63,027 nt of DNA from a bacterium (GTDB lineage Bacteria > Bacteroidota > Bacteroidia > B-17B0 > Aurantibacillaceae). The notes under the pieces were generated by a model. The model saw nothing but the letters and a program-made list of their open reading frames with translations. It was not told where the DNA came from and ran no database searches. Below are positions 27,772 to 39,000 of the stretch, piece after piece. A program made the translations under genes and the position numbers. The stretch covers positions 82,711 through 145,737 of the forward strand of contig JAQSCW010000032.1 of the NCBI GenBank assembly GCA_029945625.1. Direction: 5' to 3'. Position 1 is the stretch's first letter; each line of letters opens with the position of its first letter.

Positions 27772-29738
27772 TTTAAACCTTCTTTTATATATGATGGGAT
27801 TTCCCAGTTAACTTCTTTAGATAATGCCATAAAAAGCACTGAAGAGGCAAAATCTGATTTACCATCTTCCTTCAAAATAGTTTTGGTCAAGCTATAGATA
27901 TTAGTGTCACTATCCAAGGTGCTTTTCTTTTTAAGCCCATTTATTTCACTTCTGTTAGTTTTAATAATATCAATATTAACATTAATAAAAGCATCTTCAA
28001 AGCTTCTAGCTTGGTAACCTTTTTCTGCTGTTTGATATGCCAGTTTTATCGTTCCTTCACCATCTTGTAATGTGTTTTCTTTTAATTTAGAAAACCATTC
28101 ATTAAATTCGTCTTCATTTTTTCTCTTAGGAGCATTTAAAAAATACTTTAATGTATAATTACTTGTGTTATTTGAAGTTGCAACTTCACAAGCTTTATAG
28201 ACAACAACATCTTTTCCCTTATCGTTCTTTTTAATTTCATCTTTTGTTGCATCAATATCTGTAATAATTAGGGTCTTAATTTCTAAAAATTCAAGAAAAT
28301 GATTAAATGCCTTTGCGTTGGCACCCACCTCTAGTATTGAGATGTTTTGAGAAGAAAGTTTAACATAAGATTCTGCTCCTGAGTTTTCATTGTCAATTAT
28401 CTTAAGGAAGTATGGCATGAGCAATTTTTCTGAAGTTCCTTCTATGAAAATTATTTTTTTTGCAAAAAATAGCTCAGATGAATTAATGGTTAGGTATTGT
28501 TTAATAAACTTAAAATAATCTTCTTCCCCTGCATATTTTTCCTTTAGATCGCTATAGAAGTTCTTAATGATTATATTGTCTGTATGAGTTTTAAAATAAC
28601 GGATATCTTCGAAATCGCATTGGGATACAATATGTGACGAATGAGTTGTAATAATGGTTTGCAGACCTTCAATTTCTTCTAATATATTTTTTATTTTATT
28701 TGCAAAAATATATTGCATTTGCGGATGAGTATGTGCTTCTGGTTCTTCAATAAATAAAAGGTTAATGTCTCGTTTATCCGATTTGAAATAATTTTTCTTT
28801 ATTTCTAATTTTAACAATAAATAAAGAATATTCATAAATCCTAAGCCATTTAGATGCTCAGGTAAAAAATTATCTTCAGACCCATAAACAATTTTAGAAA
28901 AATTTGAAATTATTTCTTTTGATTGCAAATCAGATACTACTTTTATATTTTCGATATTTAAGAACTCCTTTGAATTTTTAAGGAATTCATCAAAATATGT
29001 CATGTACTTTGCATCTAAAGTAGCATCCATTTGAGTGATGGACTCATTAATTTCATTAAACTCTTCTGAATTTGATTTGTTTTCTTTGTTGAAATATTGA
29101 GTAGTTAATGATGATAAAACCTTTTTGTCTTGACTACTAGATTCTGAACTTGCGACATCTCGTTTAGCATGAATTACTTGAAAGTTTATTAAGTTCTGAA
29201 TTAGTTTAAAATCTTTACGTATTAACTTAGACCTATTTGCACTTTCATAATCTTTATCATCGTCAAATACATATATATCAGTAAGTAAATAATTTGACAA
29301 ATTTTTAATTGTATACTTTTTTTTATTTTCAACACTTGTTAAATCATTCAAAAGTCGCTTTTTGTCTATTGAACATTCAAACAATATTTTTACTACTTTT
29401 TTATCCGGGTCTAAATCAAGGATAAAATCAGATATATTTTCTAATGAATCCTCAGCGGTGTAGTTAATTGTAAGAATTAATTTTATTGCAAGTTCGTTTA
29501 CATCAGTGTCCTCAGCAATCGATAAAATCCTTTCTCTTAATTTAATAGAAAAATCATCATAAGTAAATTTTACGTGAGAGTTCCTGAAGAATTTATCGAA
29601 CAACATTATAAACGATGTTTTGCCACTATTATTCCTTCCAATCAATAATGCTAAGTTTTTCTTTTTTTCATTATTTAATTCTAAGGTTACATCCTTTAGT
29701 AACCTGAAATTTTTCATTTGGATTTTACTTATATACAT
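27756..29738 (-). CDS. gajA: OLD-family ATPase/TOPRIM nuclease, GajA-like (Gabija)
   Basis: A 660-residue protein with an ABC-type ATPase and a TOPRIM nuclease. Walker A is LIGRNNSGKTSF (residue about 33), Walker B/signature region LFIEEPEAHTHPQMQ (about 330), H-loop ITTHSSHIVSQC, and the TOPRIM motifs FIEGTSEKLLMPYF (catalytic Glu, about 432) and LIITDIDATKDE (the DxD pair). Class 2 OLD nucleases are those coupled to a UvrD-like helicase, as here; together they form Gabija, an anti-phage nuclease complex. Upstream by 12 bp lies the DUF4365-GTPase gene, so that protein is likely co-expressed. Confidence 0.85.
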   Translation of the reverse strand: MYISKIQMKNFRLLKDVTLELNNEKKKNLALLIGRNNSGKTSFIMLFDKFFRNSHVKFTYDDFSIKLRERILSIAEDTDVNELAIKLILTINYTAEDSLENISDFILDLDPDKKVVKILFECSIDKKRLLNDLTSVENKKKYTIKNLSNYLLTDIYVFDDDKDYESANRSKLIRKDFKLIQNLINFQVIHAKRDVASSESSSQDKKVLSSLTTQYFNKENKSNSEEFNEINESITQMDATLDAKYMTYFDEFLKNSKEFLNIENIKVVSDLQSKEIISNFSKIVYGSEDNFLPEHLNGLGFMNILYLLLKLEIKKNYFKSDKRDINLLFIEEPEAHTHPQMQYIFANKIKNILEEIEGLQTIITTHSSHIVSQCDFEDIRYFKTHTDNIIIKNFYSDLKEKYAGEEDYFKFIKQYLTINSSELFFAKKIIFIEGTSEKLLMPYFLKIIDNENSGAESYVKLSSQNISILEVGANAKAFNHFLEFLEIKTLIITDIDATKDEIKKNDKGKDVVVYKACEVATSNNTSNYTLKYFLNAPKRKNEDEFNEWFSKLKENTLQDGEGTIKLAYQTAEKGYQARSFEDAFINVNIDIIKTNRSEINGLKKKSTLDSDTNIYSLTKTILKEDGKSDFASSVLFMALSKEVNWEIPSYIKEGLKWIAQ

Positions 29739-29749
29739 ATGTCCTAATT

Positions 29750-32137
29750 TTATTTTTCCGTTTTTACGTTTATTAAATCAGTTGTTGGAACATATCTAAT
29801 AATTTCTTCAAGCAATTGAATAGCATTTTTCTTTAATGGATCAAGCCCCTTAGATATCCTTGCATCCTCTACTTCAATATTATAGTTAGGAAAGTGATTA
29901 ATAGAATTAATTTGAGTTTCAATATCTTTAAAATAGAGTTTAATTTTATTGTTTAAGTATTGTATTAATTCATCAGATTGATCCTTCAATGCATTTTCAA
30001 GGTCGAATAATACATTTGCAAATGCTTTCTCATAAGCCGTCTCTGAAAGAGATATTATTTTTTCGATTCTCTTGTTTCTTCTGTGTTCATCGCCAAAAAT
30101 TAAATCCATAAAAAAACTACCTAGTCCAAGCCCAATTCCAACAAGGGGGTTAAAAAGAAATCCCACGACTGTAGCTAAAAAAGTTTTTCCAAAAGTCATT
30201 GAGAAATCAATGTTGGGCATTCTAAGGGAATCAATAGAAGAAGTATCAATATTATTCGATCTGTCTTTAATCTTAATGATTTCACGGACTTTAGTTAAGT
30301 TATCTGTAATCCAACTGTCAATAAAATCTTTAAGATGGTTAAACTCCAAAGATAATTGACCCTGTGCATGCTGTGTAGTTCTATATGCGTTTGCAATTAA
30401 ATATTCTTTAATTTTTTCATCCGTAGGCAATTCTTGATTAAGCGGTATATCTCTAAGTTTCTTATAGAGATAATCAATTGTCCCTTTTTTCTTAATGTGT
30501 AAGTTGGAATTTAGAGCCTCTTTCATTTTTCTGTACGAAATATGCAAGTGCTTTTCTAATGCTGGAATTTTAAGCCTAATTGCAGCTATAGCAGCCTCCA
30601 AGTTTTTCTTGTTTTTAGTATCCAGTAATCTCGATTGAAATATTTCTTCGAGTTGTTGTGAAGCACTATAAAAATCCCTTAGGACAGCATTTAATTTCCA
30701 CAGACCGATCTTGTTTTCATTTAAGATGTACTCCCATAAATCTTTTTCTAAGTCTGCAACTGTGCTTATTTCGCTTTTTAGCCCTGCAAGGTTCTTTTTG
30801 TTTTCGGGTTTAGGATCAATGGCTAAATAATGTATCTTTTCTGATATTTTAGACCTCAAATCGTACTTGTCTAAATTTTTATTTATCTCCTTTTTTAATC
30901 CAGCGAGTGTATCTTTTGAAAGTTCATCAACCTTATTTATCACTAAGAATATTTTATCTTTTTTCGTTTGAGAAAATTTTTCAATATGATCTCGGTATGC
31001 ATAATCAAAAACAAATCCGCCTGACCGAGCAGAGGAGCCGTCAATTATATAGATAATTACGTTTGAACTATCTGCCGTATAGTACGCAAAATCTAGAATT
31101 TCTTTATTAGGATCATTAAGTCCAGGAATATCGAAAAAGATTACTCCTCTCTCCAATTGAGGCGAAGAAATATACACACTTACATCTTTAACTCTCTTAA
31201 AGTTATCTTCATTGTAATCTCTCGCAGCATATTCTTTTATTTTTTTTGGCGAATAAGCAAACTCCAAATTTTTTTTATCCCGATCCAAAAAACTTACAAT
31301 AACTTTTTCATCTTTTCCGGGATGGATCATTATAGGAACTCCGGTTGTTTGCCATACATCCGCAGGAGAAATTCCTTTCTTTTTAAGTAGGGTGTTTATC
31401 AATGTGCTTTTCCCTACACGAGAAAGTCCTGTTAATGTTACTCTGTATAATGAATTTTCAGCGTCCTGAATCAATTTATTGGAATTTGACTTAACTGATT
31501 CAAATGGAACAGGTGCAATTAGTTCAGAGTATGCAGATAATAGACCTATTGTTCTTTCTTTCAAATCAAAGAAAACGCCCGGTTCAATAATTTTTCTAAA
31601 AGGGAATCTGAAATCAAAAACATATTTTTTTATTATCTCTTTGTTCTTTTCAGTTAGAATGTTGGTTTTAGGTATTTTTATTCTATGGGAAGGTTTTGAT
31701 GTCCAAAATTGATTTATCGAATTCAGTTCTGAAATTAAAGCATCATCTATCCATCGATAAATAAATTTACTTTCTTTTTTTACCTGAATAGCTAATAATA
31801 CTGGTAATTGTGAAGATGAATTGTGCCATTGAATTATTTTTTTTGTATCAATAGAGTAGGGCAAATAATAATCTCCCTTTTCGTCAATCTCGGTTTGAAA
31901 TTTCAATTGAACTAAAAAAAATCTACCTTCAGGTCTTAGTTCGTCTTTATCATTAGAACCAATAATTTGTACGTTAAAATCGTATCCAACATCTATCCTC
32001 GTGTCATCACAAATCCAAGGGCTAAGTAGATTTTTAAAATCATTACGTGACTTATCTTCTTTTACAATCGTAGAAGATAGTAAAACTTGGTCGACCTTTT
32101 TTGTAGATTTAATATCTGTTTTTTTCTCTTTTGCCAT
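29750..32137 (-). CDS. DUF4365 - dynamin-like GTPase fusion protein
   Basis: A 795-residue fusion. Residues about 15-190 resemble DUF4365, a PD-(D/E)XK nuclease-like domain (RIDVGYDFNVQI then FFLVQLKFQ, carrying the acidic and Q-x-K elements). From about 230 a dynamin-type GTPase follows: P-loop GLSRVGKSTLINTLL, switch threonine region TTGVPI, DIPGLNDP (G3) and VINKVDEL (G4). A helical stalk comes next, and a glycine-rich hydrophobic hairpin (FLATVVGFLFNPLVGIGLGLG, about 665-690) that could insert in membranes. It ends 11 bp before gajA in the same operon. Bacterial dynamins are known in phage defence; this domain order beside Gabija is not one I can name. It may be an accessory or an independent system. 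Confidence 0.78.
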   Translation of the reverse strand: MAKEKKTDIKSTKKVDQVLLSSTIVKEDKSRNDFKNLLSPWICDDTRIDVGYDFNVQIIGSNDKDELRPEGRFFLVQLKFQTEIDEKGDYYLPYSIDTKKIIQWHNSSSQLPVLLAIQVKKESKFIYRWIDDALISELNSINQFWTSKPSHRIKIPKTNILTEKNKEIIKKYVFDFRFPFRKIIEPGVFFDLKERTIGLLSAYSELIAPVPFESVKSNSNKLIQDAENSLYRVTLTGLSRVGKSTLINTLLKKKGISPADVWQTTGVPIMIHPGKDEKVIVSFLDRDKKNLEFAYSPKKIKEYAARDYNEDNFKRVKDVSVYISSPQLERGVIFFDIPGLNDPNKEILDFAYYTADSSNVIIYIIDGSSARSGGFVFDYAYRDHIEKFSQTKKDKIFLVINKVDELSKDTLAGLKKEINKNLDKYDLRSKISEKIHYLAIDPKPENKKNLAGLKSEISTVADLEKDLWEYILNENKIGLWKLNAVLRDFYSASQQLEEIFQSRLLDTKNKKNLEAAIAAIRLKIPALEKHLHISYRKMKEALNSNLHIKKKGTIDYLYKKLRDIPLNQELPTDEKIKEYLIANAYRTTQHAQGQLSLEFNHLKDFIDSWITDNLTKVREIIKIKDRSNNIDTSSIDSLRMPNIDFSMTFGKTFLATVVGFLFNPLVGIGLGLGSFFMDLIFGDEHRRNKRIEKIISLSETAYEKAFANVLFDLENALKDQSDELIQYLNNKIKLYFKDIETQINSINHFPNYNIEVEDARISKGLDPLKKNAIQLLEEIIRYVPTTDLINVKTEK

Positions 32138-32164
32138 TTTAATCTCAATTCATTTTAATCCTCT

Positions 32165-32848
32165 TTACATCGACATCTTAACACCATTAATTTTTAACCA
32201 ATGCTCATACTCCCTATAATTAGGCATCTTTTTGTCTAATTCATTCCAAAATTGCGGTGAATGATTTGGATGTTTTAAATGCACCATTTCATGAGTAATA
32301 ATGTAATCAATAACCGGGACAGGAGCCATAGCGCATTTCCAATGAAAGTTCAAACCGTTTTTTGGTGTCCATGAAGCCCATCGGTTTTGAAGTTCAAGTA
32401 CTTTAACAGTTGAAGGTTGTCGACTGAATTTATTTGCAATTAATTCTAAACGTTCTTCAATCTTCTTTTGTGCTTTTTCTTTGTAGAAAGTTTTAAATGC
32501 CTTTTCTGCATCTTTCAAATATTTCTTATCCAACACAAAGTATCCTCCGCTAATTTTAAGAGGGACATTCGAGTCTTCAACTATTGAAAGGCGGTAGTTT
32601 CGACCTAGGTATAGAAATGATTGACCATTAACGATTTTTCGGTTTACTTTGCCTTGATTAAGTTCCTTCCATTTAGCAAGCTTGCTGAAAATTTGATATT
32701 CTTTTGCTCTAACAGCTCCTTCAATTTTATCATCAGTTGCAGTAATAGGTGCTAACGCCCTTACTGAACCGTCTCGCTCAATAAAAATACTAACCGTTTT
32801 TCTTCTTTCGGTTTTTTCTATTTTAATATCAATTCCTTCTAACTTCAT
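32165..32848 (-). CDS. YgjP-like (M48-type) metallopeptidase domain protein
   Basis: A 227-residue zinc metallopeptidase. The active-site helix THEMVHLKHPNHSPQFW (about residue 176-193) has the HExxH motif and a downstream His as third ligand; LQNRWASWTPKNGLNFHW just before is the YgjP/DUF45 signature. Such genes are a regular companion of type I restriction subunits and their substrate is unknown. Its start overlaps the stop of hsdR (ATGA), so it is translated from the same message. Confidence 0.9.
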   Translation of the reverse strand: MKLEGIDIKIEKTERRKTVSIFIERDGSVRALAPITATDDKIEGAVRAKEYQIFSKLAKWKELNQGKVNRKIVNGQSFLYLGRNYRLSIVEDSNVPLKISGGYFVLDKKYLKDAEKAFKTFYKEKAQKKIEERLELIANKFSRQPSTVKVLELQNRWASWTPKNGLNFHWKCAMAPVPVIDYIITHEMVHLKHPNHSPQFWNELDKKMPNYREYEHWLKINGVKMSM

Positions 32849-35800
32849 TTCAAATCTGATTCTCGTACTTTTGCTAACTTCATTAATTCCATTGTTAAAT
32901 CTGCGGCTCTTTCAGAAAGTCCTTCAATTCTTGAGTAATAAATTTCGTCTTCTATTAATCCTTCAATTCTTTTTCTTTCTGATGCTTTGTCAGCCCAAAA
33001 GTTTTTAATAGCAGCTGTTTCTTTTAATATCTCGATTAATGTATGAGTAAGTTCCTTTGTCTTATTTATACTTTCTTCATTTTCTGTTTTAAGACTGTTC
33101 TTCAAAAAGTCATAAAATGGTGCTTCAACAAGCGAAACCCCTTCTGTTTCAGGCTTTCTTCCCTCAGCCATCTCATCTCTTAAATTGCCTAATTCTTTAA
33201 CGATCTCTTCCCAATTTTCTTTGTAGGCATTTAAAATCATCTCCAAACGATCTTTAAATCTGTTGTATAAAGTTGGATCTTTATCTAAGTTCACTTTAAT
33301 ATGCCATCGAATTGCATGTTCCATTTCAGATGCCTTTGACTTCGGTGTTTTATTTAGATAATCAACTTTATTTTTGAATTCGTCAGATAGAATAGAAACT
33401 TGTTGCACTTTTGTATCTATGCCTAAAGAGAGTAAATGTTTGTCAATAAGTTGACGTACTTTTGAAGATGCCCATTTCAAATCCATAGTTTCATCTTTAT
33501 ATCGATCTTTAATTCGCCATATTATATACCCTAAACGTTTAGCCGGAATCCAATAGGGAATACCTGCCTGAACATTAAATAACAAATCTAAACTATCAAA
33601 GAAACTTTTAGAGTAGGTTAAAAGTTCCGCTCTGAATTTAATGTTCTTAGCTTTCTCAATACATTCTTCAGCAAAATCAAATTCTTTAGATGCGTCAGTA
33701 AATTTCTGTTGAAAGAAATTATCAATTTCCTTAAGATCGTTGTCTACAAATAAATCAACCAAACGTTTATATCGTGCTTCAAGAATGGGAATCTCCTTAT
33801 TGATATCACGGAAAACTTCCAAGAACTCGTTTAAATTACTTTTATCGCGATCCGTAAAAATATCTAAAGCTTCAGCTAAGTGTTTAGTAACACCAAAATA
33901 ATCTACGATCAAGCCAAAAGACTTTCCGCGTTTGGTTCTGTTCACACGAGTTATTGCTTGGAATAGATCATGCTCTCTTAAACTTTTATCTAAGTACATT
34001 ACCTGTTCAACAGGAGCATCAAACCCTGTAAGTAAGCGGTCGCAAACACAAATTAAACCGATTCCTGATTCTGATTTTTCTGTATTAAAATCAGCTTTAA
34101 AATTTTCAATTGCATTCATTTCATAAGCTTCTCTTCGTGCCTTGCTAATGTACCCCGGTTCATTATTACCTAAACTCGAAACAATTGCTGCAACTTTAAG
34201 AAACTCTAATTGCTGTAATCTATCAGCTTCAACTTCTCCTTCAGGTAATGCTTTAAGCTCTTCTATTTTGTTTTTAATGGCAATCTCTATTTCATATTTG
34301 TAACGAACCGCTGCAATAATGCTAGACGCTACTACTTGTCCTTTAAATCCATTTACTAAAATATCATTGTAGTAATGTTCAACAATATCTTTTGCAATTG
34401 TGGCAATACGATCCTTTGATTCTAAATAGGCTATGAATGATCCGTATCTGCGCTGAATTTCTTCTCGTTCAGCTTCTGATCTTTGCGCAAACATGTCCTC
34501 AAACTCCGAATCAAAAACCTCTTTATCATCCAATTTATCTTTTGAAACTTTACCGATATATTTAATTTCAACTGTTGCTCTATCTGCAACTGCTTTGTCA
34601 AATTTGTAGAAATCAATAAATCCACCAAAACGCTCATGTGTTTTTATTTCATGTCGTTCGGTAAGTAAAGGAGTTCCTGTGAAGCCAATTCTAACCGCTT
34701 TGGGGAATGCGGAAAATAAATTATCTCCCATGTCGCCACCTTGTGTTCTATGGGCTTCATCAATAAGTAATAAAATTCTTTCGCTATTATTGATGGTGTC
34801 GAATTTTTCAAATTTAGGAACGATACCTGCTTCAATTAGGGACTGTGCAGATACATTTTTATCATCCAAAAATTTGTGAATCATAACCATATTCACATCT
34901 CCGGTGTCATCACTCAATCGACTTAATCTGTTTCTTTTATCAATGATATTTACTGGCTCGCCAGTAAGTGCAGCAGTATCGGATAATTGATCTTCTAAAT
35001 CTGTTCTATCAACAATAAAAATAATTTTCAAATCCTTAAGGTCATCACAACTTCGAAGTTTCTTAATAAGAAAAACCATTGTTAAACTTTTACCACTTCC
35101 TTGAGTGTGCCATATAACACCACCTTTATCAAGCGGAGTAGTCCCAGCCCTGTAGTTCTTAATTATTTTACCCACTGCACGATACTGATTATAACGTGCT
35201 ACAATTTTTACTTCAACACCCTTTTTAACTTCCATAAACAAGGTGTAATGTTTAAGAATGTCAACCAAAATTTCCTTGTTCAACATCCCATGTATTAAAA
35301 CCTCTTGTCTTTCTTCATCAGGTGAAATTTGTATAACGTTGTATTCTTCAGGAAAAATGTCAACCCAATTATTATAGAAATCAAAATCCGCATTGATGGT
35401 ACCTACACGAGCCTCTTTGCCATGTGTAATAATGCTGAAAATATTATAATGAAATAATTTCTCTTCACCTTCTTTAAATCCATAATCATCCTGACGAGTA
35501 TTCGCATAACGAGTGACCTGTAGATACGCTTCACTCAAAGGTTCAGCAACTTCAAAATCCTTTGCTTCTACCACAATAATAGGCATTCCATTTAGGAACA
35601 AAACAATATCAGGAATAATACCTTGACGACTTGCGCCCGGAGTTAATAAACGAAATTGATTGATTGCAATAAAAGAATTGTTGTCATAATTTTTATAATC
35701 AACTAAACGAACAGTAGCATCTTGCTCTCCTGTTAATTCGTTTCTTGAAACACTTGTTCCTTTTAATAACAATCGGTGGATTTCCTTATTAGCTTCATGC

Positions 35801-36060
35801 AGACTCTTACCCGGAAAATTTCCAAGTTCAAATAATATTTCATCTAATTGCTTATCGGTAAGCCATTCTCGACCATCCGATAAAACATTTATTTTCTTAA
35901 CCGCATCTTTAAAGATTTGCGGAAGTACTACTTCTTTGAAAGTATTTCTCAAGCTTTTTGCCGGATCTTGGGGTACGCCCATTCCTTGGTCAATTACTCG
36001 CCAATTTAATTGACGAAGTTTATCTAAGAAAGGTTTTTCAACATTTATATATTCTGCCAT
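32845..36060 (-). CDS. hsdR: Type I restriction endonuclease subunit R
   Basis: Motor and nuclease subunit of 1071 residues. The PD-(D/E)XK nuclease lies at the N terminus (GIIPDIVLFLNGMPIIVVEAK, about residues 140-165), the SF2 translocase follows with Walker A WHTQGSGKSLTMVF (about 313), DEAH LLIDEAHRTQGG and motif VI AITRVNRTKRG, and the C terminus is the helical assembly domain. It separates hosts from foreign DNA by pumping DNA and cutting distant from unmethylated sites. In the operon the giant sacsin-like gene stands between hsdS and hsdR, 20 bp upstream. Confidence 0.96.
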   Translation of the reverse strand: MAEYINVEKPFLDKLRQLNWRVIDQGMGVPQDPAKSLRNTFKEVVLPQIFKDAVKKINVLSDGREWLTDKQLDEILFELGNFPGKSLHEANKEIHRLLLKGTSVSRNELTGEQDATVRLVDYKNYDNNSFIAINQFRLLTPGASRQGIIPDIVLFLNGMPIIVVEAKDFEVAEPLSEAYLQVTRYANTRQDDYGFKEGEEKLFHYNIFSIITHGKEARVGTINADFDFYNNWVDIFPEEYNVIQISPDEERQEVLIHGMLNKEILVDILKHYTLFMEVKKGVEVKIVARYNQYRAVGKIIKNYRAGTTPLDKGGVIWHTQGSGKSLTMVFLIKKLRSCDDLKDLKIIFIVDRTDLEDQLSDTAALTGEPVNIIDKRNRLSRLSDDTGDVNMVMIHKFLDDKNVSAQSLIEAGIVPKFEKFDTINNSERILLLIDEAHRTQGGDMGDNLFSAFPKAVRIGFTGTPLLTERHEIKTHERFGGFIDFYKFDKAVADRATVEIKYIGKVSKDKLDDKEVFDSEFEDMFAQRSEAEREEIQRRYGSFIAYLESKDRIATIAKDIVEHYYNDILVNGFKGQVVASSIIAAVRYKYEIEIAIKNKIEELKALPEGEVEADRLQQLEFLKVAAIVSSLGNNEPGYISKARREAYEMNAIENFKADFNTEKSESGIGLICVCDRLLTGFDAPVEQVMYLDKSLREHDLFQAITRVNRTKRGKSFGLIVDYFGVTKHLAEALDIFTDRDKSNLNEFLEVFRDINKEIPILEARYKRLVDLFVDNDLKEIDNFFQQKFTDASKEFDFAEECIEKAKNIKFRAELLTYSKSFFDSLDLLFNVQAGIPYWIPAKRLGYIIWRIKDRYKDETMDLKWASSKVRQLIDKHLLSLGIDTKVQQVSILSDEFKNKVDYLNKTPKSKASEMEHAIRWHIKVNLDKDPTLYNRFKDRLEMILNAYKENWEEIVKELGNLRDEMAEGRKPETEGVSLVEAPFYDFLKNSLKTENEESINKTKELTHTLIEILKETAAIKNFWADKASERKRIEGLIEDEIYYSRIEGLSERAADLTMELMKLAKVRESDLK

Positions 36061-36080
36061 AATCTTTTTACTCTTAATAA

Positions 36081-39000
36081 TTATATTCTTGTAAATTTAT
36101 AATCCTTTATCTCAATTGAGAAAAATTCGTTCTCATAATTCAATTCATTATTCTCGTCCAATAATTTTTCAAATATTACACTTGAAATTCCATGCTCACT
36201 TACTAAATATAAATAATATTTAGAGGGGTCATCTGTTGCAACTTCCAATTCTGTTCTTGTAAAGTAAAAAGCGCCATTATAAAATGATTTTACTTCTACA
36301 AACTGCCATTCACTTTGTTTGTCCACTCTATACTTCATATCAAACCCCCAATGGTCTCCTTTTTCCGGATGATTAGAGTATCCCGATAACCAAACAACGT
36401 TTTCTTCGGTATACATGTCTCTAAGTGCTTTTAAAACTTCCTCTTCAGATTTTTTTCCTAGTTCCTTTCTTGCTTTTTCTTCTTCAGGAGAATACGATCC
36501 ACCGGGATTAGAATTCCCCCATCTATTTCTTGGCTTACTTGGTTTTTTCTTTTTTCCTCGTGGCTCAAGTTCTGATATATCTTTTGCATCACTTGGTTCT
36601 TCCGTTTTATTTTCAGGAAGGTTATTTGGCATATCATTGTTCGAACTTGTGGCTTTTATTTTGTCTTTTATTTTACCTAATTCTTCCTCACCAATATCAA
36701 AATATAGAAGACTTCTGTCCGATTCTTCCAATAAATTTATTTGATCGTCTGTTAGCCCAATCAATTTCTTATTCTTTTCAAATTGCTCAATGAATGAGAT
36801 GCTCTTAGTTGATTCCTCAGACAATACCAAATCAAATTTATCCTTTATCGTTTGAGTTATTTTTATTGAGTAATCAACTTCAATAGCAAGTTTACATTCC
36901 TCCGCTATCGCATTTACAATCGCAGAATTGAAAGAATTAATTTGTACGGTAAATGTTCGTTGTACTTCAATAGCATCAACTGAATATTTACTCCATAAAG
37001 CTTTAATGAAATCTTGCTTTATATTATCCACTAACAATCTTAAGGACTCCTCGTGGTATTCATGGAAATTTAATGATTTACCAAAACTAGTATTGAAATC
37101 ACTTAATGAAATATTGAGATGTAAAAAAATATCTCTCAAATATTTTAGATTGTTTTTTAGGTCTAAAAAATCATACTCAATTTGAGAAATAGATTTTCTA
37201 TTAATATTAAATTCACTAGAAATTATTTTTCTAAAATCGCTCTCATCTTCAACTAGTGGTAACTTTTTCGGAATTTTCTTTAACTGATAGATAATTTTCC
37301 AAAACTCTAATTCTCCATTAGTTATTTCAAGTTTTGATTTGGCATTTAATAAATTTTCTTCGCCAAACTCTTCTATTATTTGATGCTGTGTATCCCTAGT
37401 ATCATTTCTGAAAATGCTTCTGATTTCTGCCCGGATGTTAGCGAGATCAAATGCAATTGAATAAATCTCACTAATTACATCGCTAAGTTCAGAATCTTGT
37501 TTTAAAGTGTCGACTGATGAACTCTGTGAGTATTTGATCAAGTATGTGTATTTATCATCTGTTGCAGGAACGAAGTCGTATTTTTCTGCCTCATTACTGC
37601 TACCATTAAAATCATAGACTAATGAATCGCACAAAACAATATTTATCGATTTTACAATCCTTATCGCTTCTCTAATATCTGCATCGGCTTTTAGCTTCTG
37701 TAATCTGTGAACTAAAATATAAGGTCTGATGTCCTTTAAATATGCTTTTAGTACACTTGTCGAAAATTCATTAATTGTATGATCTCCTGCTGAGTAATTA
37801 ATATTGTCAAAGGTTTGAACTGAAAAGAACTCTGATATATTTTGCTCCCCTGATCTTTTTGGAAAATTTAAAATTGCTTTTTCATTAAGAATTTTTCGAG
37901 GGAGACCAATATTATTTGCATAATATACCTCGCTATAAGGAATATATTGTTTAACTTTTTCTTTAGTAGAATGCAAAAGAAGGTCAGAAATGTTTTTTAG
38001 AGGTTCTTGTTTTTCTTTAAATCGATCTATTGATGCTTGGTATATTTTCCGAGCATTCTTTCCTAATTTATCTTTCGTTGGTAATGATTTCAAAATCTCC
38101 TCAACTCTTTCAATGCTTAAATCGTTGAATTCAGTCTTCGCTCCAAGTTGAATTAATGTTTCCTTTAATAGTGTGCTGTCAATATTCCGTTTTTGGAATG
38201 TTTCCGCTTTAAAATCAAATTGAAAATCATTAATTATTGGGGTTCCCATATCGTTTAAAAGAAAGCCATCAAAAATCCCTAAAGAGGAGAGTTGATACCT
38301 AATATAAGAGGGGACATCTTGTAATCTATAATTATGACTATTATAAGTTTGATTAGTTAGATCATATCTAAAATCTGTATCAGAGAAACTACGCAGCTTT
38401 TCACTTATATCATTATCAACACAAATCCAAGTAACAAATTGCTCTCTGGTCAAATCACCCTTATCAATTTTGTCTTTAATGACACTAATATTTTTTATTT
38501 GCGTATAGGAAATACGTGAAGATCTGAATCTATCAGGCTTAGTTTTATATTTAAAAACGAAATTTAAATAGTTATCATTGGAAATTCCTCTGTCCTCTAT
38601 TCTTTCAAGTTGTAAATATTTATTTACTCCTAAAAAATCAATCAAAAACTGTTCAACCTCCTCCTCATTTTCTAAGCCTAATTCAGCTCCGGAAGCGACT
38701 AGTTCTTTGTTTTCATATAGTTCTCCTAGAAGTTGCGTTCGCAGTAAGCCAGTCGCATATTCTTTTGATAGGTAGCTGTCTTTAGCATAAATGATTTCAC
38801 CTAAAGCATTTATAACTGGAATATTATTGGTTCTGATTTGCGAATCCTTCGCTCTACTTGATAAATTGAAATAATCGTAAAGTGATTTAAGCATTGCTTT
38901 TGCGTACCCTTGCTTTTCACTTAATTTATTTGTGCTGCTTATTAATTTATCAGTATTAGTAACAATTTTGGTTAATACTGGAGCAGGCTCAAACGATTGG

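Noticed and set aside
25729-29738. Retron, CBASS or other named system in place of Gabija
   Set aside because: No reverse transcriptase or cyclase; the OLD-TOPRIM plus UvrD pair fits Gabija.
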